From Diplonema papillatum (lineage: Eukaryota > Euglenozoa > Diplonemea > Diplonemida > Diplonemidae): DNA of 64,000 nt. The stretch spans positions 1 to 64,000 of the forward strand of contig JAPJBO010000084.1 in NCBI GenBank assembly GCA_030068145.1, in the 5' to 3' direction. Below, piece by piece: positions 38,313-48,979 of the stretch (position 1 is its first letter; each line of letters starts with the position of its first letter). A program made the translations under genes and the position numbers. The notes beneath the pieces are model-generated. The model was not told where the DNA came from. It did no database searches and saw only the letters and a program-made list of their open reading frames with translations.

Positions 38313-39079
38313 ACCCGAGGACCTAGCCATAACTATCCTTTTGTAGAGTTAAAGCTCGCTTGAAGGGATGAAGCTACGTTCTGACGCGGTAGCAGAGCAG
38401 GCTACGGCTTGCACATGGGCCGCGACTAACGAGAACAGCCAGTGCCTCGACTCTCCGGAGGCGGATTCCGTGTGCAGAATAGCGATTAAGTCAGACGATA
38501 AGGTAGGTTCGTCGTCACTGAAACCCCGCCTCACTGCTGGCCACGACGCTTCGTGTCGGGAGAGAGGGGCATCCCGGCTTACGATCTTTATTGCCGTCAG
38601 TGACCCCGGAGACGTTACAGCCCCCGGTGTTTCAAGCGTTTTGTGTTACCACCAAAAACCTTATCTTAGGACCCACCCTCACATGTCAATCGGAGACTTT
38701 ATTACACCGACTTCTCAAGAGAAGAACAGTCTAAAAGCGGGTGTGGCACCTTGATGATCGAGAAAGAAAATAAACGCATGTCATAAACCAGCCAACGACC
38801 AGAACGGAAAGGATGTGGTCTACCAACGTCACACCAACCAACCCTGGCACTCGCTGTGCACGAGTTGGGAGAACGTCAGGCAACTGACTGGGCAAATATG
38901 ATGCCAGGGGTTTATAGGTCACCTCCTCAACTCATTCCTATCCTGGTCGATCCGAGCAAAACTGAGGCAGCCGGCAAGCCGTCTCGCAACAGAAGCTTGG
39001 ACGATCCGAATAGGTCCAGACGTCTCAACCATAAACCCCAGTGAAGGAGCAATGATTAAGATTCATCTCCAACTCCACT
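38313..39079. other. No recognised gene
   Basis: Unique-looking sequence. Frames up to 128 codons (38368-38754, plus) have no motif. Confidence 0.5.
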
Positions 39080-39503
39080 CGTCGGTTTCAGGGACTTTTA
39101 ACCCTCTTTTCAAAGGTCTTTGCATCTTTCCATCACCGTACTGTTCGCTATCGGCCTCCGGGAGAATTAGCCTTAGCAGAGATACCTGCCGACTAGCTCA
39201 GCATTCCCAAACTGAGCGACTCGTGCTAGCAAGGAGTTAACCAACATGACTCGTCGAGGAAATACGGGACTCTCACCCTCTGTGGATACCCCATTCCAGG
39301 AGACTTACCTCGACGCCAGTTGTGTCCCCAAGCAGCTTGCGCCACATTCCGGATATCCGTAGAACACCGGTTCAGGCTTGGGCTCTGCCCTGTTCACTCG
39401 CCGTTACTAGGAGCATTGCTGTTGCTTTCTTTTCCTGCGCTGAGTGATATGCTTAAGTTTAGCGCGTAGATCTTCAACAGCTGAGGTCGGTGAGAGTTTC
39501 ATG
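39080..39503 (-). rRNA. LSU rRNA 5' fragment 2 (about 420 nt)
   Basis: The reverse complement starts TGAAACTCTCACCGACCTCA at 39500. It runs through CTTAAGCATATCACTCAGCG, AGTAACGGCGAGTG, GAGAGTCCCGTATTTCC, GTTTGGGAATGCTGAG, GGAAAGATGCAAAGACC and TTGAAAAGAGGGTTAAAAGT. These are the successive conserved blocks of the LSU 5' domain. It is the longest of three fragments in the window, all minus strand and all with the same 5' edge. Confidence 0.92.
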
Positions 39504-39941
39504 AACGACCTGTTTTTTTTTATGGTAACAAGCTTGCTTGTCCATATCAAAAAGTGTCGGATGGCAGCGTGCTGTGTTAAATCACTCAAAACAGGGTTTA
39601 CACACGTACGCACAAACAAATCGTCCAGAAGAGCTGAACCTCACAAAACAAACAAAATGTCGAAAGACACCTACGTCCCACGGGGTCCCGACACGGAATC
39701 TCCTTTTTGTTTTGTGTTCTCTCTCTCTTTCTCTCTCTCTCTATTCTTTGTTTAGGCAGAACTCACCTCGGGCTTATTTGGACCGGCCGCGCTGCTGCCT
39801 GTATCAAACCTCGCACTCGTGCTTGCTAACAAGAAAGGTAAAAAGACAAGCCCAGCTAGACCACTAGCACTACTTGTGTGACGAACGATACAAATCCCGA
39901 TAACATGCCCGTATAAAGAACACGAGTCTATTGAAAACCGT
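39504..39941. other. No gene; (CT)n microsatellite at 39719-39742
   Basis: Only a CTCTCTCTTTCTCTCTCTCT tract stands out. Confidence 0.55.
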
Positions 39942-40032
39942 ATCCCGTGTTAGTGTCGCCTCGCGCCTCCAGGACAAAAAGGCGACACTGAAAAGGGAGA
40001 AACGGAGGCGACACTAACACGGGGGGGGTAGG
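39942..40032. repeat. GTGTCGCC palindromic word cluster capped by poly-G TAGGTA
   Basis: CGTGTTAGTGTCGCCTC at the left; AGGCGACACT in the middle; GAGGCGACACTAACACGGGG then TAGGTA at the right. Same architecture as the clusters at 21262, 29960 and 56950. Confidence 0.7.
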
Positions 40033-40389
40033 TACTTGATAAATTACGGACTGGAGTGTAATTTACGGACGAATTCATTTATTTTAGGCGACTTTTGGCG
40101 AATCCATAAATTAGAAATCCATAAATTAGAAAGCGGGGTGTAAGACCGCCAAAATTACCGCATATGCAGTACTGAACTGTAATAGACCGCTTCGGCCTAT
40201 TTCAGTGGTGGTCCAGGTTTAGTACACCTTATGCACTTCCTTGAAGAAGACTCGACGCTAGCATCAAACACACTTGCACAGGATTCTACCCAAACACCAA
40301 ACTAAGACCCCGCAACCCAAAGAGTGCCGGAACAGGAATGCTACGAGAGCAAACCGTGTTATGAGATTGTCAGACGAAAGCTGACCGGA
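40033..40389. other. 5' flank of the zinc/PDZ gene; nothing decisive seen
   Basis: Contains AATTTACGG and AATCCATAAATTAG short repeats. The open frame extends upstream to 40324 without an ATG. Confidence 0.4.
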
Positions 40390-41602
40390 ATGGCATTTCA
40401 TGCCTTCGGGCCGCCTGATGACCCGACTGGAGTATGGATGCATGGTCCTGATGCACTGGCAGCAAGACGACAAGCCGGCACTTTTCCTTCCGCATCTGCC
40501 ATCCCTGGCAGGGACTACACCGAGTCACTGTCCCTTGCAAGAGAGATGCTTCGGGTGTCAGGCATGTCTACCCAGGGGCGAAAACAGACTCCGGAAGAAG
40601 CTTACAACGCGGCATCTTTGGTGTTACACACGGCTTCGCAAGCTGGTGGTCTAACACTAGCACAATTCAACGCCATTCGCAGGGAAAAAATGCGTCGAGG
40701 TCTTTCGCCTGGAGGCGGTGGTTACGCGAGCTCTTCGACCGATGACGATCAGCGTGAGTCACCATCGACTTCCCCAGTGAACAAGGAGCTGGCGGAATCG
40801 CAAGAGCCGCAGACTGGTACAACAAATCCGGAAGAAAGTTCACTTCAAGCTTCATCGCCTCGTAGATACGAGCCGCTGCCTCTGACGTCGGACACGTTGC
40901 TGCAAACGACGTCAAAAAGCCCGTTTCCTGCCAACACGCCCGCAGTAGCTGTACCGCAAACACCCATTTTCCACATTAAAAGTAGGGAACTGAGTGGTTC
41001 CCGTGTATTTGTTCCTCTTGCTAGCCAAGGAGCCCCTTCGAACACACCTGTCGTAGTCAAAGTGAATGACCTCGATCGCATCGCACCCCGAAGCGATCCG
41101 CAGCATCCCCGCAATTTCCCACGGCAACTTTTGGTGCACTTTCCCGGAAATCCAAGCGGTGTTGCCGTGGAAATGGTCGGGGCTGAAGTCAATTGTATTT
41201 GCGGAAAACCTGCAAATATGAGGTACCCGGTCGGACCGGAGCAATGGCTTTGCGCGAACTGCGGCAATCGACGAACCGGTCTGACAGTTCTCACAACCCA
41301 ACACGCGCTTTGGGGCTGCGATACAGCGTCTCCTTGTCGCTGGGGTATTTGCGATGAATGCAAACGGATTCCCAGAACAAGAAACGGCTTTCCGACATGG
41401 AGGTCTTCAACGTTATCAAGCTTTATCATCCAAGATGATATTGACAACATTCACAAAGAAATAGAAGAGAAAGAGATCCCTGTTGTTCTTCCCCCGGATC
41501 CGGACAAGCCCATGCAAGACGACGCTCCGGATCCTGATAAACTTGTGCCCGACGAGGACCTGGAAGTGAAACCCACTGAAGACCAGCCCGCTTACGATCC
41601 AG
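40390..41602 (+). CDS. Zinc-module/PDZ protein, exon 1
   Basis: Starts at the ATG in KLTGMAFHAFGPPDD. The first 250 residues are Ser/Pro-rich. At about 41197 comes a cysteine module, CICGKPANMRYPVG…CANCGNR…CRWGICDECKRI, which would bind zinc. The acidic end (DPDKPMQDDAPDPDK) leads to a GT donor at 41603 (CCAG|GTTTGT). The codon is broken after its first base, and exon 2 at 42221 supplies the next two bases, so the frames join. The open frame alone runs to 41739. The same cysteine module recurs in exon 2, which supports one gene. Confidence 0.62.
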
Positions 41603-42220
41603 GTTTGTACTTTCTGAGCGTACACACTGCACCCTTATTAAAGGGGGGGGTCGACTCATTATGTATCCCACTATGTACCACTATGCAGAACAGCCCCAAC
41701 AAGTGGTTCCCACCCAACGGGACATCCCCAACATTGTAAATAATTGATGCAAACGATACAAAAAGTTCCGCTTCAATTGATGTTGACGAGCCAGACTACT
41801 TTAATTAGTTTGACGAGCCAGGCAACGAGCCCGAAGTGGTTGACGACGAAGATAGCGATGGTGTGGTCGTCTTAGGGGAAGTGCCTGCATCATCAATGTT
41901 GGTCAGGAGTCGGAAGACGCAGAACTTGACGTTGTCGAGGACGGCAGCGAAGGCATCTCCGCCCGTCGACACAAACGTGCCGAGGTCCTTGCTTGGGCAA
42001 AGCTACCCTGGTATACGTGCTGGTGGAGTTATTTTTCTTCCTTGGAAGACTGGGAAGTGGCAGCCATACTTGGGCTGAGTCCCGGGAACCATTCGCAACA
42101 GTCAGGCATAGTGGGCCGACCTGCATAATGTGCCGACCCCCCTTTAAGTGAAGCTGTGGTTATTTACAAGCAGCACATGCTGTGCAAGCTCTATTCCTGT
42201 ACATTTCCTACAACCGACAG
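41603..42220 (+). other. Predicted 618-nt intron, possibly with a further exon
   Basis: GTTTGT at 41603 and an acceptor ACCGACAG at 42220, phase 1. Within it, about 41836-42130 holds two overlapping coding-like frames (DDEDSDGVVVLGE and SEDAELDVVEDGSEGISARR), so an additional or alternative exon is plausible. Confidence 0.45.
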
Positions 42221-43626
42221 ATGCGCACCGTGCGACTAAACGGGCTGACAATTTAAGCGGTGAGATTTCTTTATTTAGCACTGCCGACGGCTACTGGCGT
42301 GTAGCAAGCGTAGACGAAGAGAAATATGGACGGTCTATTGGGGACGGCAAGAGTCCACCCTTTGAGCGGAGATACAAAGTTGTGTTTCCTCTGGACGAAG
42401 ATTCCCTTCCAGTCCCCGTTGCGGAAGTTGAAGTTGGCCTAGGTATCACGAAGGGGATGGTGCTAAAAGCTGTGCTCGGCGAGCAAGGGTGCCTTCAGCG
42501 CCGCGTTGCAGTGTCCGAAAGCGTGACGGCAGACGATGCAGTGCTCGACTTGTTTTTGACAATGGTCGTGCACCTCACACTTTCCACGCAAAACCCGACC
42601 CCCGATTGCTACTGTGGCGGCGAAGTCGAGCTTCGGTTGACAGGGCCCTCGAAACATTGCGACCTGTGCGACGGCCCAGCAACACCTAATTGGGGCTATG
42701 GATTCTGCCTGAAATGTGCATATACCGTGTGCGCGGAGTGCAATCGCAAGGAGCCATTCCAGAAGGAAATTGAGCTCCCTCGACGAGGTCAGACCAACGG
42801 TCTCGGAGGCTTGTACCTCCTTGAAGGTACCAACATAATTGCTCGTATTGATCCCAATTCAGCTGCCGAAAGAGAAGGACTTCGAAAGGGGATGCTTGTC
42901 ATTCAAGTCAACGGTGTCGAAGTCACCACGGACGGAGAAATCCTGGACGTGTTCAAGGAAGCGCGCAAGCATCCTGTCACGATAACACTCCTGTACGAGG
43001 ACCCCACATCCGTGCTGATCGCGTGCCCGAAACAGCACGAAGGTGCATCGCCAGCGTTTTATGGCATGAACTGGCTCGATAGAGGTCTCAGCGCACACAA
43101 GTCTTGCGGTGTGACCGTACCAGGCGATGCGCCAGCTAGCCCGCAGCTGGGTGCGAAGCCGAAAGGAAAGAAGGGGAAGAAAGCCGGACCGAAGAAAGCT
43201 GGAGGAAAACAAGCACCAAAAGAGAGTGCAGACAACGACGACCCACCTGCCCCAAAAAAGAAGCCGGCCACAAAGAAAGCAGGGGGGAAGAAGGCTGCCC
43301 CCCTGGAAGCAGACTCAGACGGGGACGGCAAGCCGCAGGAAACTGAAGCCTCGAAACCATCTAGTAAGAAGCCGAAGAAACCGGCCGCCAAGAAAGCGGC
43401 AACCGACGGCAACGGCGAAGAAACACCAGCGGATACCGAGACAGGCACCGCGGACCCTCCGAAGAAGTCATCAAAGAAGCCAAGTGGAAAAAAGCCTGCA
43501 GGCAAGAAGCCACTGCCACCTACCGACGACGACGATGGCAGCGTAGGCGAAGAAGTCAAATCGGAGGGGAAACCGAAGCCGAAAGGCAAAGGCAAGAAGC
43601 CTGCACCTAAGAAGGAGGGCGACTGA
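42221..43626 (+). CDS. Zinc-module/PDZ protein, exon 2: second zinc module, PDZ domain, Lys-rich tail
   Basis: With exon 1 this gives an 872-residue protein. A second cysteine module at about 42606 reads CYCGGEVELRL…CDLCDGPATPNWGYG then CLKCAYTVCAECNRKE, resembling ZZ/C1-type zinc fingers. A PDZ domain follows at about 42800-43005, with GLGGLYLLEG as its carboxylate loop, IARIDPNSAAEREGLRKGM, and VIQVNGVEV. The remaining 160 residues are Lys/Ala/Pro-rich (KPKGKKGKKAGPKKAGGK and variants), like histone H1 tails. PDZ and zinc modules bind protein partners, and the tail may bind nucleic acid or tubulin. The exact role is unknown. Stop TGA at 43624. Confidence 0.7.
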
Positions 43627-44088
43627 TGCTTTCTGTCTCCGACTGAGCGATTGAATACAGTACCGAATTTGTCGAATCATCAGGTTAGACGGGGTTTGCT
43701 GGCGTAAACCAGAGAAATGTGTGATCTTTCTACTGTCGGAAGCGGCTCTGAGTGTGCACGTTCAGCGAGATCGTGTGTCTTGCTATTGCCAGCTGCCAAC
43801 CGGCCTGTGCTTTAACTAGCGGCCATTTTGTCGATGCTTGTTCCATGTTCTGGCCTCCTTTGTTACAACACTGTCTTGTACTCTACTGCAATTCCAAATG
43901 CAGTTCTTTTCAGAGCGCTGCAGGAACCATGTTCGCCAAACAGGGACTGTTCATACTTCATGGGCAATTCAGTCAATCCCACTTGCGCCGTGCACGTAGT
44001 ACCAAGACGGTATTTGGGGATCCCGACAAAGCGAACCGCTATCATTATTGTGACCCCCACTCAAAACAACGACTAGCGCGTATGCTGT
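43627..44088. other. Intergenic, or 5' exon(s) of the next gene
   Basis: A plus-strand frame at 43752-44243 contains GDPDKANRYHYCDPHSKQ and RMLYESVHRAKAAANN, which look coding. A start for the next gene may lie at the ATG near 43929. Confidence 0.35.
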
Positions 44089-44444
44089 ATGAGTCAGTTC
44101 ACCGTGCTAAAGCTGCAGCCAACAATAGGAATTGGAAAGCACCGAAAGAAACACCATATCTGTCCGGTCCTCGCAGGCGAGAGGCATCGGCGCACGCACC
44201 CCTGTCCGGGACACGAGAGCTGTTCTCACGTTGCGCTGGTTGACCCTCTGAGACGAGCAACAATAGCCACGACGGTGCTCGACGAGTCTTCCGAGCGCCT
44301 CCGCTCGAAGAGCTTGGCCAACGGCAACCCGATGCCTCTGACGGGAACGAAACGCATTTCTAGCCCCCCGCCGCGCATTGATTCGGGCCTGAAAGATACA
44401 ACCTCACGCAACAACAACATCCGACCGTGCGACGTGAAGACGAG
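44089..44444 (+). CDS. CLASP-like gene, exon 1 (5' limit uncertain)
   Basis: Coding-like from about 44226 (VALVDPLRRATIATTVLDES); the ATG at 44089 opens the frame. It ends at a GT donor at 44445 (GACGAG|GTATGT), phase 2. The 93-nt intron ends CTCACAG at 44537, and exon 2 resumes so that KTR is followed by DQMERILA with no frame change. This phase agreement is the main evidence that the exons belong together. Confidence 0.55.
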
Positions 44445-44537
44445 GTATGTGAACCGAACCTCCCTTGCAGCTGGGTGTGTAGGCCCAACATGTTTGCCTT
44501 TATTTGGGCCTTGTTGCACCAAGACTTGAACTCACAG

Positions 44538-44696
44538 GGATCAGATGGAGCGCATTCTGGCATCGGATGAGGCCAACATACAAAGCATGAGTCGCAGCTG
44601 TCAGAATATGATGAGTATCCTTGGGAAGAGCCAGGTTCTCGCGGATCGTCACGACCAGCTCAGCAAGTCACTCACGACACTGCGTCGCCCATCGCT
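44538..44696 (+). CDS. CLASP-like gene, exon 2 (coiled coil)
   Basis: Encodes DQMERILASDEANIQSMSR and on to LADRHDQLSKSLTTLRRPSL, a helical heptad-type segment. Donor CCATCGCT|GTATGTCC at 44697, phase 2; acceptor GCACAG at 44950, phase-matched. Confidence 0.6.
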
Positions 44697-44950
44697 GTAT
44701 GTCCTTTGTTCACGACACCCCCCCTTAGCGATCACGAGCAGAGCTGACTCGCCCCTGGAAAGCCGAAGACCCGTGGACCCACCCTGGTGCGAGGTCTCTC
44801 TTCAGCTTATCATCACAGGTGTTCCTTCAAGCTTTGTTGTTGTCTTCGTCCCCAATATCTTTTTTTGATCTATCGCAACTGGCAGTCTCCTCGAGCATTT
44901 CCTACAAAGCAGGTGCTTATACAAAAGTAGTCACCACCCTCCATGCACAG

Positions 44951-46558
44951 CGAGGGCCGATACGTGGAAAACCTGTCTCCGTACGCGTCGCCTCACCGAC
45001 ACACGCCTCCGGAAGAGTCAGTCAAACAGGACGGCTGCATTTACAAGCAAACCGCCGCGGTTCTCGAAGTGGCAGACCGGGTGGGTGTCTTGGTCAACAA
45101 AGCGGGCGGGTTGCTGGCGACTTTGGAGTCGTCGCCGAATAACAGGCTGCAGAAGCTGTTGGAGAAGAAGGGCCTGGGCGACGATGGGAAGTTGAACGGT
45201 TCGACTCCGAGCTTGCGGGAAGCTACCAAACAGGAGAAAGGACCGTTGCGAAGGGCGAAATCGATGTGCGATGCGAGAGTGCTCGCAGCAGGGGATGGCA
45301 AGTGTGCGAAAGCCAGTACGAGAGCTGCCCCGATGAAGAGAGGTGGGGCCACAACGGACTCGAGTAGAGTGATCGAGCGCAGGCTCTTCATGCACCAGTC
45401 GCAGCTGCATCAGCAGCAAACCAAACCCAAGTCCTCGAACACGGCCGCCCACGCAACTCCTGCCCGCGGGAGGGACCCGATCGTCCCTTGCGGCAGCAGC
45501 AGCAGCATCAACAGCAGCAGCAGCAACGGGAACACGAACACCGACACGTCCGGCACGCCGACTCCGGGGAGCACCGCCGCCGCCGACGGCGTACGGGTCT
45601 CGCCGACACGCCGGCGCAGCCTGGCCGCCGCTGCCCGCAGCGCGAGCCTCGCCAAAGGGGGCGTCCCGCGGGAGAGGGGCGACGTGCAGACGCCCGCGTC
45701 CGCCAAGGGGCAAGGCACGCCCGCCGCCGGATTCCGCCAGCGCAGCCCGACCGCGGAGCTGCAGCAGCAGCCGCAGCAGCGGCGGAAGCAGGCGTCGAAG
45801 AGCGCGCTCACCGGCGGCAACTCGCCGCCGACGCGCCGCGGGTTCTCCCCGCCCCGCCCCGGCAGGAATTCGAACGGCTCGGCGGCGCCGGCGGCGGGGA
45901 GGCGTGCCTTATCGCCGCCTCCATGCACGGCGCTCAGCACCGGGGTCCGCAGCCTGAGGGCAGTCTCGCCGCCGCGCCCCGCGGCCGGCGGCACGGGGCA
46001 CCGGCGGGGGTTCTCACCGCCCCGGGGCGGCGGCGGCAGCAGCGCGGCCACCGCTACCTCGGGCGGCCGGCGCGGGGTCTCGCCGCCGGCGGCGGGCCAA
46101 ACAGCGGCTGCCGGGCACCGGCGGGGGTTCTCGCCGCCCAGGGCCGGGGGCGAGAAGGGGGGGGCGGGGCCTGCGGGCCCGCAGGCGGCGGGCAGGCGGC
46201 GGGGGTTCTCGCCGCCGCGCGGGGCGACGAAGCCGGCGACGCCGACGACGCCCGCGCTGACGCCGAACGGGCAGCCGGCCGGAAGCGCCGTGCCGCGGGG
46301 AAGCCACCACCGCGCCGCGTCCCGGTCGCTGTCGACCGCGAAGCACACACGGCCGCACCCGAAGCCGGCGCCGCCGCAGCCCGCCCGCCCCGCGCACGAG
46401 GCGGCGAAGCCGGCGCTGCAGGGCTCGAAGTACGCGTCCAACCACCAGTCGGCGCCGAGCGCCGGCGCGGCCGCAGCCGCGCAGCCCGCGGCCGCCGAGA
46501 AGCCGGTCCTCAAGTCCTCGCTGAAGAGCATCTCCAACGTGCCCCGGCCGCCCGCAAG
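44951..46558 (+). CDS. CLASP-like gene, exon 3 (helical segment and SPPR-repeat basic region)
   Basis: Begins EGRYVENLSPYASP, then a helical part (TAAVLEVADRVGVLVNKAGG), then about 400 residues very rich in Ser, Arg, Pro, Ala and Gly. At least six blocks read RRGFSPPR or close variants (RRALSPP, RRGVSPP). Such Ser/Arg/Pro regions bind microtubules in CLASP proteins. The GC content is far above its surroundings. It ends at CCCGCAAG|GTATGCTG, phase 2. The open frame continues to 46685, but that part is SSU rRNA sequence, so those last 40 or so codons are not real. Confidence 0.65.
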
Positions 46559-46587
46559 GTATGCTGTCCAATTGTACACACCGCCCG

Positions 46588-46795
46588 TGCGCGTGCCCTA
46601 CACTGATGACGCATTAAACGAGTTTGAGAGCCTTCCGGCTACCGATCTCGAAGAGGATGGGAAATCTTTTAAACTTGCGTCGTGATGAGGATCGATGATT
46701 GCAATTATTCTCCATCAATGAGGAATGTCTAGTTAGGCGCAAGTCATCAGCGTCCCTGCCATTTGTACCGCCCGTCGTTGCTACCGATTGGCTGT
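46588..46795 (+). rRNA. SSU rRNA 3'-domain fragment
   Basis: Reads CCTACACTGATGACGC, GGGAAATCTTTTAAACTTGC, GATTGCAATTATTCTCCATC, GAGGAATGTCTAG, CGCAAGTCATCAGCGTCCCT, then TTTGTACCGCCCGTCGTTGC and TACCGATTGG. These are the consecutive conserved blocks up to the decoding region. ACA is missing from GTACACACCGCCC. It stops before the 3' terminus. It lies inside the predicted last intron of the CLASP-like gene. Confidence 0.9.
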
Positions 46796-47133
46796 GGGAT
46801 AGAGCTTGGGAGAGGGAAGCTCGTTCTTGGCAACAAGTTCGCTCCCGAATCCAACCAATGTTTCAGCCCTGTTTGCTGTGTGCCTACTTCGGCACCATAC
46901 CCCACTGTAACCACCGCAAGGCGCCTCTTTTTCTTCGTATTGTCTGACGAGAACTGCCTAGAAGAAAGGGAGAAGTAAGAACACGTCTTTGTAACTGATA
47001 TCACTAGCGCAAGGGAATGTTGACTGCCTTAACCCGGGGAAGCGAGCTTGACTGTTTCTTTGAACCAACCAAACCCTGAAGGCTGTGTAGAGTTCTCTAA
47101 TCGACTTTCGTGGTGCATCAACTCCCAGCGAAA
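46796..47133. other. No recognised gene (intronic under the CLASP-like model)
   Basis: Short frames only on both strands. Confidence 0.45.
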
Positions 47134-47722
47134 CTGTGAAAGGGATGGTCCCCGCACTCGTCTTTACCTCGCCTAGGGATGGTCCCGCACTCGTCTTTAC
47201 CTCGCCTAGGGATGGTCCCCGCACTCGTCTTTACCTCGCCTAGGGATGGTCCCCGCACTCGTCTTTACCTCGCCTAGGGATGGTCCCCGCACTCGTCTTT
47301 ACCTCGCCTAGGGATGGTTTCCCGCACTCGTCTTTACCTCGCCTAGGGATGGTCCCCGCACTCGTCTTTACCTCGCCTAGGGATGGTTCCCGCACTCGTC
47401 TTTACCTCGCCTAGGGATGGTCCCCGCACTCGTCTTTACCTCGCCTAGGGATGGTCCCCGCACTCGTCTTTACCTCGCCTAGGGATGGTTTCCCGCACTC
47501 GTCTTTACCTCGCCTAGGGATGGTTTCCCGCACTCGTCTTTACCTCGCCTAGGGATGGTCCCCGCACTCGTCTTTACCTCGCCTAGGGATGGTCCCCGCA
47601 CTCGTCTTTACCTCGCCTAGGGATGGTCCCCGCACTCGTCTTTACCTCGCCTAGGGATGGTTTCCCGCACTCGTCTTTACCTCGCCTAGGGATGGTTTCC
47701 CGCACTCGTCTTTACCTCGCCT
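47134..47722 (+). repeat. 34-36-bp minisatellite (GGGATGGTCCCCGCACTCGT)
   Basis: About 17 units ending CTTTACCTCGCCTA, with CC/TTTC variation after GGT. Located in the predicted last intron of the CLASP-like gene. Confidence 0.95.
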
Positions 47723-47859
47723 TTTCGAGCAAACTTGTTTGGGCGCCTTCGGGGGTCGTGTGAGAACGTAAAGAGAGACACGAGGTATTGGGCGACAAAA
47801 TCTGAGTGTTGAAGAGAGAAGAAAGTACGTGCGCTCGGCTAAGGCCGGCGCGTGGCGAG

Positions 47860-48360
47860 ACTGGAGGCAGCAGTTAAAGTTCGGGGAACAGTAAAGTTCG
47901 GGCGAAGCTAAGTTCGGGCAATGCTGGTGAAGCTAAGTTCGAGTGATGCTAAGTTCGGGCGTTGCTAAGCGCTCAGGCTGCGCTGGTACTAAACAACAGT
48001 TCGGGCACGAAGCGAAGTTCGGCCAGGGTGGTAAAGCCCGGGTGAAGCCAAGGTCGGTGCTCGTGCCCGGGGGGGGACACCCCCCCCGGACCCCCCCCGA
48101 CCCACCGAGTGCGGGAAAAGTTTGGCGCTGGTACCCGGGTGGGCGCCTCCCGGCGAAGCAAAAGTTCGGGCGCAGCTAAGTTCTGGTGAAGCAAAGTTCG
48201 GGCGCAGCTGAGTTCGGGCGAAGCAACGCTCGGGCGAAGCAAGTTCTGGCGAAGCAAAGTTCGGGCGATGCTAAATTCTGGTACGGGCGCAGCTGAGTTC
48301 GGACGAAGCAAAGTTCGCGCGAAGCTGAGTTCTGGTGAAGCAAAGTTCGGTTCTCGTAGC
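47860..48360 (+). repeat. Irregular AAGTTCGGGCG repeat region
   Basis: Words AAGTTCGGGCGAAGC and GCTAAGTTCTGG recur about 20 times at irregular spacing, with a GC-palindromic island at 48065-48110 (CCCGGGGGGGGACACCCCCC). Confidence 0.8.
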
Positions 48361-48516
48361 AAGTTTGGCCTGTGATGGCAAGCTCGGCCGCCCGACTCCG
48401 TTTCCCGGGGTGACCCAAATACCGCGAGATACTGAGAAACTCCGCCAAAAACGCAATTTTCGGGCACATTTGACCCCGAAACGCAACGAACCTCGAAAAC
48501 AATCGACCGGAAAAAT

Positions 48517-48590
48517 GTCAAGGGCGGGATTCGAACCGGGGCCTACCGGCCTGAAGGCCGACGCCCGCTCACTCTGCCACCCGTTTGCAT
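48517..48590 (-). tRNA. tRNA-like sequence with A- and B-boxes
   Basis: On the minus strand GGGTGGCAGAGTGAGC (A-box-like), hairpin CGGCCTTCAGGCCG, and CCGGTTCGAATCCCGCC (B-box), sharing GGTTCGAATCCCGCC with 35941-36009. The anticodon stem would give a loop of four rather than seven bases and the T stem has mismatches. It is therefore more likely a tRNA-derived repeat than a working tRNA. Confidence 0.4.
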
Positions 48591-48869
48591 TTTGGCAGGG
48601 GAAAAAAAAGCTTGCGCCGCACTATTATCTAGTCCAAAAACAATACACTTTTTCATAGACAAAAGCCGGGTTGGCTCGAATAGAGGCTTTTCACATTGCA
48701 TGTTCATAGGACCTCCAGTCTCGAAAAATACTTGGCCCTGGACGGGGACGAGTCGGAAACTTTAAGGATCCGGAATTGCCAAATAGCACTCCTCTCTGCC
48801 GGACGCTGTCTCTGCCCAACGAAAACTCGGCTGACTACAAAGGCATCTTATCGTACAACAGGTACAGTT

Positions 48870-48947
48870 GCGTCTGCAGTGCGTATAAGTCGAACTTTGA
48901 GTGCGTGAGCACCTCCGAAGAAAGGTCCGTCACACTAGTTCGGGTTG
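48870..48947 (+). repeat. R65 dispersed repeat, copy 1
   Basis: Contains AAGTCGAACTTTGAGTGCGT and CTCCGAAGAAAGGTCC; recurs twice in inverse orientation at 54541-54673. Confidence 0.75.
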
Positions 48948-48979
48948 CGTCTGCAGTGCGCGATTAGTGTGAGACGCAG

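Noticed and set aside
43059..43595. Minus-strand frame opposite the Lys-rich tail
   Set aside because: Low-complexity shadow of the plus-strand coding sequence.
46563..46594. GTACACACCGCCCGT just upstream of the SSU fragment as a second SSU decoding-site copy
   Set aside because: The following bases do not continue as SSU at that point. It may be chance or a rearranged scrap, so it was not annotated separately.
45488..46606. Long open frames (370-390 codons) on both strands over the SPPR region
   Set aside because: High GC removes stops from all frames. Only the frame with the phase-matched introns and RRGFSPPR repeats is kept.
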